From contig NC_065555.1 in the NCBI RefSeq assembly GCF_022605725.1, forward strand, positions 12,848,938 to 12,912,937: 64,000 nt of DNA, read 5' to 3'. Positions 56,640-64,000 of this stretch are shown piece after piece (the stretch's first letter is position 1; every line of letters starts with the position of its first letter). The DNA comes from Anthonomus grandis grandis (Eukaryota > Arthropoda > Insecta > Coleoptera > Curculionidae). The notes under the pieces were generated by a model, which did not search any database, was not told the origin of the DNA, and saw only the letters and a list, made by a program, of their open reading frames with translations. The position numbers were made by a program, and so were the translations under genes.

Positions 56640-56960
56640 GTTCCAGTTTATTTACGGGATCCACTCGAATATATCGGCGTGTTCCGTATTTAATTCTGCC
56701 ACCGATGCCGGGAGTTCGTTCAACTTTCGAACGGAACGAACGGACAAGCTTTTCAAGAGTGAGAACCTAGAAGAGAAGAGAGAGATACGCATTTTGTACG
56801 TACTGCTGCGATCGATTGGACGATGCAGGAGCAGCAGCACCATTATCGCCAACCAGTAGCAGCAAAAACTCAATAGTAAATGGCCTGCTTCCGTTCTTCT
56901 GTGCGGGAGGTACGACCACAAGGCGAACTGATGTTACGTTATTTCTATGTACCGTACATT
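56640..56960 (+). promoter_or_regulatory. GC-rich island with GAGA-like purine run
   Basis: A sharp local rise in GC and CpG with AGAAGAGAAGAGAGAGATAC at 56768-56787, similar to GAGA-factor binding tracts of insect promoters. A plus-strand frame (56816-57007 and a few codons upstream) reads GAAAPLSPTSSSKNSIVNGL and meets a GGAG/GTACGA junction near 56910 that could be a splice donor. The minus strand is also open (56652-56921). It may be a promoter or first exon of a host gene; direction and function are unresolved. Confidence 0.35.
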
Positions 56961-57249
56961 TTCCTGATGTCTTTTTGTTTTGTTTTATCATTTTAATCAC
57001 GTATTAATTTAATATAACCTCAGTCAAAAATCTGTATTATTCTAGGGTTTCATCTGACTGGGTAATATGGTTATGATAATATGTTTGTTTCCTGAAACAA
57101 GAATGGTTTTATACCAAAAAAGATCTGAATTTGGAACGAAAACTCGATTTTCGAACGAAACTGGATGTTCATATTTTTCATTGTTTGCAATAATGGAATT
57201 GAGAACCACGTAAGAAAAACTTTTTTTCATGTACTTTGCAATTTGTCAC

Positions 57250-57905
57250 GATATTATAACCATTCCAGCAATCTTTCTTCTTCTTATCTAAGCCCTGTAC
57301 TTGGTTGGCGACTCATTTGGCTTATATTATCGTAGATACAGCAGCTCTAAACAGTCGAAATATACCCAATCCACCTTCTAATATCTTTCAACCAGGAGTT
57401 CTGACGCCTTCCAACAGATCTTTTCTCCTGAATCTTTCTTTCAATTAACAGCCTCAGTAATTCGTATATCTCAAAAGCCTCGGTCCTTCTCTCAGTTATC
57501 AGATCGAGATTCCAGCCTTCACAACCGTACAATAATACACTCAAGATATAGCATCTGACTATTCTGAGCTTCAAGCTCAAATCAAGACTGATGAAGAACC
57601 GCTTTATGCTAGTGAAAATTTTCCTGACTTGCTCGATTTTAGAACGTATCTCCAGCTTCGGGTTGATTATGTTGCCAAGATATTTAAAGGGTGATACAAG
57701 TTCGATATTTCTACCATTGATCAATAGCTTTTGGTGATATGTCCCTTTAGAAAATGATTAACTTAGTGTTGGTAATATTCAGGTGTAGTCCGAATCATTC
57801 ACTGTGTTCTGTAATCTGTTCCATCTGGTCTGATTTGTTGTCTGCTAGGATTACGGTGTCGTCTGCCTATGTTATATTAGTGATGCGGACTTCATTCACT
57901 ATAAT
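57250..57905 (-). pseudogene. RTE-like RT remnant with internal deletion, minus strand
   Basis: From high to low coordinates: TNIT-ADDTVILADNKSDQME (about 57890-57820; the catalytic box Tyr is replaced by a stop), FGLHLNITNTKLIIF, MINGRNIELVSPFKYLGNII (57724-57665), LSLKLRIVRCYILSVLLYGC (about 57580-57515), and EAFEIYELLRLLIERKIQEK running into RSVGRRQNSWLKDIRRWIG (57490-57360). In relatives about 40 residues separate the EAFEM..Y block from the LLQLI..GKI block, so an internal deletion joins them here without losing frame. The tail FRAAVST is near 57340. This is the same family as 33180-33900. Confidence 0.8.
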
Positions 57906-58494
57906 ATTTTATACACTTTTTCAGAATTCTTTTCATAAAAACCTAATTTCATATACGATAAATTGAAAAAAAAAGAATCTTCTATTGGTTAGAAAACTGA
58001 AGTTTCAGTAAAAATTGTTTGTAACTCTACTATGATTTTTATATTTTTAGAAGATATTTACATATTAAAGGATTCTATAGCTATCAGTGCCACCTTTCTT
58101 TTAATCGTTTTGTTTTATTTTGCCACCTGCCATCTCTATATGTATTGAGTTTTCTTTTTCTCCTTCTTTCAATAAAGTATTAATTAACAATTAAAAACTA
58201 AATTAACATTAAAAAACATCTCACAGGTGAGCCATTCTGAGACATTACATACTTTTTAGCAAGAGCAATTAAAAACATGCTTGCTAGAAAAATTCTCCTA
58301 TTTCATATTCAGAGTGTTCCAAGCACCATAAATAGAGAGATGCCTATACTAATAGATACCTAATAAAAAACCTATACTAACCTAACTAATTAATCTTGAA
58401 ACCTCATAATCTTTAAAGCAAAAAATTACATTCAAGAACAAGTTGTAAAGTGATCTGTGTAGGTGTAGGTACTCCCAAAATATGTCTCAAGAGG
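57906..58494. other. no recognisable gene
   Basis: AT-rich; nothing identified apart from the upstream end of the RT remnant. Confidence 0.5.
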
Positions 58495-58540
58495 GATCGC
58501 CTGATGATGTTGCGATTGGAGCGAAACACGTGTAGCATAT
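58495..58540 (+). ncRNA. hammerhead-like motif with both core boxes intact
   Basis: CTGATGA at 58501-58507; stem II GTTGC-GATT-GGAGC with one mismatch and one wobble; GAAA at 58523-58526; palindromic stem III ACACGTGT; A at the cleavage position (58534); then GC, which pairs with GC before CTGATGA to give a two-base stem I. The sequence following resembles that after the 56245 motif. Presumably the end of a Penelope-type element whose body is gone; no RT of that family lies next to it. Confidence 0.55.
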
Positions 58541-59274
58541 AAAATTATATTTATTTAATCTTAGAACATTGAATGCACTAGAATAAACATTGGCTGCTTT
58601 GGATTGAGCGCACCATCTACACAGTGGGCAGAGGGGATATTTTGTTGATAAACATCCTTATTATTCCATGTTGCCAGTGATAACTCAATATTAACAGAAG
58701 AAAATTATGTAATAAATCATTTTAATTAGCAAAATGTAAAATGTAATGTAAAAGTAAAAGTGAAATTCGTGTAATAACCAAAAGTATTTTGTACTATGTT
58801 TATAGAAATCTACTAGTATTAGTACTTAAAGTCTGAAGTGGGTCACATATATTGGAAAGAGGGAAATTCAAATGGTTCCTTTCAGAGGCGAGTTTAGCTG
58901 CTGTATTCTTATAGGGTAAAATAATATAAAAGACAAACAACATATTTGTGACGACCTATGACTATTGGTTACCAAAATTAAGCTTCTTGCTTTCAAGTTT
59001 TTTGAGAAAATATTAATAAAAATGAGTTATTGAGTATGTGTCAGATCGATATCCAGCAACCAAATCGCGAACGCAGCATATGTCGTTTACCTATTGATAG
59101 TCCGCGCCCGCTGTTATTTAATCGATATAATGCCTGTATCATCTAAAATTCCCAAGAAATGTTAATAATTGTTTGTCCAAATATTACCAATGAATAATTA
59201 AATCGATTTACGGTGGTAAAAAAAGTTTACAAACTAATTTGAAAAGTAAAATGTGAAAGAAATGTAACTCCTAG
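58541..59274. other. no recognisable gene
   Basis: AT-rich, with a slightly CpG-richer patch at 59045-59110. No conserved frame or repeat was identified, apart from the tail of the hammerhead-bearing repeat up to about 58640. Confidence 0.45.
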
Positions 59275-59346
59275 TAAAAATGTCACCAATTATCGAATTT
59301 CGTCCAAACACTTTTCTGGTTTCAATTCTAACAACCCTGATAATTT
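59275..59346 (+). repeat. 72-bp direct repeat, copy 1
   Basis: Contains CCAAACACTTTTCTGGTT and AACAACCCTGATAATT. Matches 62109-62179 at about 85%. Confidence 0.7.
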
Positions 59347-59449
59347 TAGATGTGACGTTGGACCATGGTCACCAAATAAAATTAAAATGCAAAGTGAGCA
59401 TAATTACTTAGAGGTCCCTAGCGCAAAAAATTTGCAACCCAGTCCCAAA

Positions 59450-60540
59450 ATGTGTCTCAAGATGTATTCGTTAATGTTGCTCAAATTGAGAGAGAACATC
59501 TTTACTCAGTTAATAAAGAAGCTTTAAGTTTATTTCGAGAACAAAAATCTTCAAAAATCATAGTTGCAAATCTTACAAGTTCTAATTCACCAAACATCTC
59601 TTCAGATCTTACTGCAGACACTCTGAATCTAGATAGTACTCCAATATCCTTCAGCTCTGATTTCTTTGGTTTGAAAACTAAAGAGGCCATAGTGACAAAT
59701 ACTATTTTCTTCTTGAGAATAAAAGGGGAATTCTTGCCAAGGTAGGACTGTCTAAGGATAATCTTACAAATGAGCAAGAAATTAGTTATAATGTACATAA
59801 GTCTGTCATGCGTAAGGTATCTAAGCTTAAGTTTCTTCTCAAAAATTAAAGAGCTTATGTTGCATCCCTAAAATCGCTATATATTGATGGTAAGTTCCAG
59901 GTCATCGAGGAAAACCTCAAGGATGTAACAAAGGACTTTATAAACTCCCAAATTTTAAATACAAGCTGCCCTTTTTCTGGTTGTAGATGGTCTATTAAGG
60001 ATAAAGCTTTCTCCCTCTCCATTTTTAATTGTAGTCCCAGGTTGCAAAGTATTTAAGACATTTTTTCCAATTACTATCACATCGCACTCTTCAATCTATT
60101 CTTTCCAATATCCCCTTTAAATTTGAACACATTAAGCCTATTCTCAAACATTTTATATTGCAGGCAGAGTCTATGAGGGACCTAGACTTACTGTGCTCTC
60201 ATGTTTGATGAAATTTCTTTAATTTCTGGTCTTTCTTATGAAAAATCTAAAGAAAGAATTTTATGAAAAAAGAAAGAATCTTTGGTTTGGATCAACTTGG
60301 TAGGACCCCTAATCAGGCAAATCATGATTTGTTTTTTATGGTAAGGAGCCTACAAAACCTTACAAAACTCCTGTTTCTTATTTTTTTTTACAAAAAACAC
60401 TATTAAAACTTAGGATTAAAAAAACTCATATTATCTTGTATAAAAGATTTACAATCTATTGATATAAAGTCTGCACAACCATCTGTGATCAGGATACATT
60501 TATTAAAAAAACCATATTATGATTTCGATATCATTGATGT
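59450..60540 (+). pseudogene. P-element/THAP9-like transposase remnant
   Basis: The first frame (59452-59745) ends in a Ser/Thr-rich stretch. After shifts the pieces MRKVSKLKFLLKN (coiled region, about 59810-59850), DFINSQILNTS (about 59935-59970), WSIKDKAFSLSIFNCSPRLQ (about 59990-60048), FDEISLISGLSYEKSKERIL (about 60205-60265), and NSCFLFFFTKNTIKT (about 60365-60410) appear in order. They continue to CIKDLQSIDIKS (about 60440-60475). This is the RNase-H-like core of P-type transposases up to just before the second catalytic region; the Asp in MFDEIS is the expected first catalytic residue. No THAP zinc finger was found upstream. Several frameshifts; inactive. Confidence 0.75.
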
Positions 60541-62108
60541 CATGTTAGGGATTAGGTTTAGTTTTTTATTAAAATTTATATTTTGAATTTATTTGTTTAC
60601 GTTAAAAGAAATATGAAAACAAAAAAACATGCATATTAATTATACATAGGTACAATTTCTGTTTTTGTTATGAGAGTTTATATCTTGTTTTCCATAATAC
60701 GTATAAACTTTTTTTTATTATATAATGGTAAAATCTTTTTAGAATCATATTTTTTATGTAGGTGTGTTATTATATGTTTCTTATAATGGTTTTAACACTA
60801 ATGAAAATGAAAAAATATGCTTCATACCTTTATTGTAACTTTATTGAAACTATTTTTATGCGTTTCAAGGCTCTTTGTTAATTTTGCTTTCATTCATTTC
60901 AATATAAAATATTTAAGAGACAAATCATTAGTCTTGTTTTTATTATCTCATACCTGATGATACTAATTTATCATTACTGGTAAGTATCCATGTCTGAATA
61001 TCTTTATAAAGTTCAAACTTAATATCCTATAATAAATATCCTAAATAAGCAATTTCTTGAGAACTAAATTTGAAACAAATAATATTTTAGTTAATGGGTT
61101 AATTTTTGAAGAAAATGATAACGGATGTCTGAGATATGCAATATTAACATTTTAAATTGAAAATTAACAATTTTAATAAAATGTGGGTATTTTTAAACTG
61201 ATTAAACTTCAGTTAACGCGTTAACTTCTGTAATTCTGCAAACGACTTGAAATTTAAATATCGCGCAATCGCTTACGTTTAAATTTCCCGCCACACGCCA
61301 CCCAACTTGATCTCCCCCATCCTTGTCAACAACGTCAGTAGAGCTATCAACGAAACTTCTGTCTGATCATTAGGCAACTCGTGTTTCTCTATATTTGTGT
61401 TCTGTGGTTCTAAGTGTTCAATGAGCCCGCGACTTGGAGTTTTTTACCACCGGTATGAAGGTTGAATGTGGCGGGGCGAAATAGTCTGCCACTCGAGATG
61501 GCCGATAGATTCAGATTGACTAATTTTTTACGTACATTAAATATGACAATAGAGACATTTTAACTGTCGTATTCGACGATTGTCTTTTTAGGTTCTATTT
61601 GGGTGGAAAACAAGCCAAGTCTCATGATTTTCTTCCAATTTAAAGTTTTTAAGTAGTTTTATAGCTTTTTATAGTTTTTTTGAGTCATGGATTAATAAAT
61701 AATTTTACAAACGTGCCAACATCCAATCATCGTGCAACTATATAGAGTAGGAGACAGGTAAATTTCAATTATGACAAACCTAAGTGTTTTCTAATAATGT
61801 TGAGGTGCATCTTGGATGTATTATCATTTTCCAGGGTATAATTATAGATTCAATACTATTTTAGACATATATTTTTTTACAACTCAGTTTTAATTCTTGT
61901 ACCTCCACTGGGAAAATGTCTAGTATTTCCTTTTTCTTGTCTTCATCTAGATTAAGATATTCATGCAAATATCCTTTATGCACTAGTTTGTATATTAGGA
62001 ATTACCCAGACAGTCACAGAAATCATAGATTTTTTTAAATTTCCATTGGATACATCCTTACAAAAATCTTGGAGAAAGATCTGTCATGTAAGTCAAACTA
62101 AAAGTTGA
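60541..62108. other. no recognisable gene; CpG-richer patch at 61250-61510
   Basis: Mostly AT-rich. The patch at 61250-61510 holds the palindrome GTTAACGCGTTAAC (61211-61224 just before it) and TTTAAATTTCCCGCC, the latter also at about 3678 and 5352. This may be an element end or a regulatory patch; no frame supports a gene. Confidence 0.4.
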
Positions 62109-62179
62109 CTAAAATGTCAACAATTATCGAGTTTACTCCAAACACTTTTCTGGTTCGTATTTTAACAACCCTGATAATT
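62109..62179 (+). repeat. 72-bp direct repeat, copy 2
   Basis: Second copy of 59275-59346, same orientation, 2.83 kb downstream. The pair brackets the P-like remnant asymmetrically. Confidence 0.7.
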
Positions 62180-62576
62180 CTGTGCGACTTAGATAGAATG
62201 ATGGAGTAGAAATGATATTCAGTTAATTAGTACAGGCAATATAGGTGTCGAGGTAGAACAAATTAGAGACAAGCTAATTTTTTTTAATGTATAGGTAAAG
62301 GCCTCTAAAATAACATACTAAAAGTCCCATTCGATCCAACTATGACAAATGTCCCCCATCTTGTTTTTTTTTTCATTTTTATAGAATAACTTTTTTATTT
62401 ATGTTATTATCGAAAGTTACGCAGATACCTAATTTTTACTACTTAAAGAGACGCATCTTTTGATGTAATAAAATATATTTTAGCTCAAAAAAATAAAAAA
62501 GTTACAGATTTTCTAAATAATGGTACGAGCAAAAAAATTAAAATTTTGAATGAAAAGTAAGTTAAGTATAGATTTT

Positions 62577-63745
62577 ACTTGCTGATTATAAAAATTCTGT
62601 TATGTCTTTATCCTCCAGTTCAAAAATAGCATTAGTATACTTTATTCCACAACATTGGCTACATTTTGGAGAACACTTAATCCCTAACTTCTTGCAAGAA
62701 TAATTCCGTCCACAAGTACTTTGTTTGCAATTGCAAAAAACTTGCTTGAGCAGATCTGAGGGTGCAACATCTTGTTTTGTTTTGTCTGGAATGAGGTCAC
62801 CATTATGCGTTTTTATCCGACTCCAATTGGTAGGGTCCATGTTATTACTGAGCCATTCTTGAACTTAAAAAATCCAAGATTAAAATTATTAACATTAATA
62901 ATTTTTAAATGGATTTAATTAATTTACCTGATAATATACTCTTAGTAAATTTGTTCAGCAGATTTTTCAGTGGGAGGCAACACTGCTAGATTAAAATGAC
63001 CTGACAGGCCCTGCCTTGAAGATGTTCTATGGTACATGAAGTACCGAAGTTCGTTTAAACTTTTGGCTTTTTTGGCATTATATAATTTCAATAGAAGCTC
63101 GAAGCCTGCTTTGAAAAGGTCTGATTTTAAAGTGCCTTTGGTTTAAAACAAAGAAAGCTCTTCATACAATTGAGGATTCCTTCTTAAAATAGACAAGCAT
63201 GTTTTCTTGCTTTTGTTAAACATAAAAGATGTTGTGTCGCATCCTGAAACTGCATGCAAAAACAAAATCTTGTCTTTTACTGGACCAAGGCAATTTTGTA
63301 ATTTTGATATGTTCGTAAACCTATCATGAGTTCCAGCTTTGCCAGTACGAAGCAAATACAAGTTGGTTTTGTTGGAGTGGTGTAGAGCCAAAACCATGAT
63401 ATCAGTATTTTCCGAAACAAGTGTTACAAATTCATGTTGATAGCACAGCTTTACAGCCGTTAAGCAAATTAAAACATCTGCATCTCTATAAGCCTGATAA
63501 ACAGTTTATTCAGATGGAGTAGACACAACACCTATTTGTTCAGTTTAAAGAAAATTATGACATCCAGATTGATATATCTTTCTCAAAAACTGATTTCCCT
63601 AATTGACTTAATCCACTTTCAGTTGTACACATTTTTGGATCACCATGGTTATTTAGAGAAAAAGTTTTGGTTGGCTTATTAACATTTTTAAGGACTTCTC
63701 TTTTTGTGACCAGCATGAAATTGTAAAACAATATGTTCAAGGTAA
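62577..63745 (-). pseudogene. nuclease-like protein with C-terminal CXC cysteine cluster, partial or broken
   Basis: Minus-strand pieces in order: HGDPKMCTTESGLSQLGKSV (about 63560-63650), AYRDADVLICLTAVKLCYQH (about 63430-63490), VSENTDIMVLALHHSNKTNL, ILFLHAVSGCDTTSFMFNKS (63143-63397), FKAGFELLLKLYNAKKAKSL and FNLAVLPPTEKSAEQIY. They end with a cysteine cluster CNCKQSTCGRNYSCKKLGIK / CSPKCSQCC (62640-62750) and stop at 62586-62588. The acidic DTD and GCDTTS motifs recall PIN/FEN1-like nucleases, and the cysteine spacing is CXC/TSO1-like. The pattern recurs in many invertebrate genomes as an uncharacterised, probably mobile family. A GT...AG pair at about 62930/62862 hints at an intron, but the reading frames do not join cleanly and TAA interrupts. 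Probably a decayed copy. Confidence 0.6.
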
Positions 63746-64000
63746 CACTAGCTTAATAATTTATAAATATTTAAAGGATTGAAATGAAAAGCCAACTTTA
63801 AAACCACAACAACAATTTTGAAATGTTGGCCATTCTAAAAAACAGAAAATGTTTCAACAATCTAAAATGTTTTCAAAAAAACAAAAATCTTGAATATCCT
63901 CATTTAATACTCATGATACACATTTAGAATCATTTTGTTTTTTTAACTTTTTAGCTAATAGATAGTGCTGAATATTAAATATAAAATGAATATAAAATTA
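63746..64000. other. AT-rich end of window
   Basis: Nothing recognised. The preceding minus-strand gene relic may begin here. Confidence 0.4.

Noticed and set aside
1..64000. tRNA, rRNA, CRISPR arrays, prokaryotic promoters or operons
   Set aside because: No cloverleaf with B-box-like motif, no rRNA-like segment and no regularly spaced short repeats were seen; the content is that of a eukaryotic repeat region.

Overview
The window looks like a stretch of an AT-rich arthropod genome, most likely an insect. It is dominated by decayed transposable elements. The evidence is the set of element families seen (mariner, insect IS630-type transposases, pogo/Tigger, P/THAP9-like, Gypsy, Penelope-like and several non-LTR clades), the lack of any operon-like gene packing, and long gene-poor AT-rich tracts. 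I found no intact host gene, no rRNA or tRNA, no CRISPR array and no prokaryotic signals. Nearly every reading frame that can be recognised belongs to a mobile element and carries a stop, frameshift or deletion. All family calls come from reading motifs by eye; no database was searched.

Layout. 1-1190: 3' part of an IS630/Tc1/mariner-superfamily transposase remnant. 1640-2100: GC-rich, CpG-rich island. 3950-7440: non-LTR reverse transcriptase (RT) remnant split by an almost complete 1274-bp DD34D mariner (5320-6593). 10140-13860: two copies of an unassigned repeat around another non-LTR RT remnant. 15763-17075: second IS630-type element, minus strand. 19175-20870: ORF1-like and RTE-type RT remnants. 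22522-22984: a sharp 463-bp foldback MITE. 23136-25468: a Gypsy/Ty3 element with two 489-bp LTRs and only the integrase end left between them. 27240-28335: third IS630-type element. 28540-30480: degenerate long-unit repeat array. 31290-32720: strongly T-skewed tract. 33180-33900: RTE-like RT. 34600-35591: fourth IS630-type transposase.

36420-40930: a nested complex. An R1/Jockey-like element is interrupted by a deletion-derived IS630 element (37765-38592) and by a minus-strand Penelope-like element (PLE) with a GIY-YIG endonuclease (39105-39195) and a convincing hammerhead-ribozyme-like fold (38629-38670). 44593-44771: inverted repeat with a hammerhead-like core in its loop. 45417-47577: nearly complete pogo/Tigger element with a C-terminal zinc finger. 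47790-49045: two further RT remnants. 50655-53933: a full-length 3279-bp DNA transposon of an unusual family, with terminal inverted repeats, 4-bp target duplication and repeated subterminal motifs, inserted in a satellite-like array (50190-54800). 56245 and 58495: further hammerhead-like motifs. 56640-56960: second GC-rich island. 57250-57905: RT remnant, minus strand. 59450-60540: P-element/THAP9-like transposase remnant. 62577-63745: minus-strand remnant of a nuclease-like protein family with a C-terminal CXC cysteine cluster.

The genes do not form a pathway. The window is best read as a layered record of insertions whose relative ages can be ordered by nesting and decay. The most distinctive material is the hammerhead motif family with its PLE, the 50655-53933 transposon in its satellite, and the high-identity MITE.
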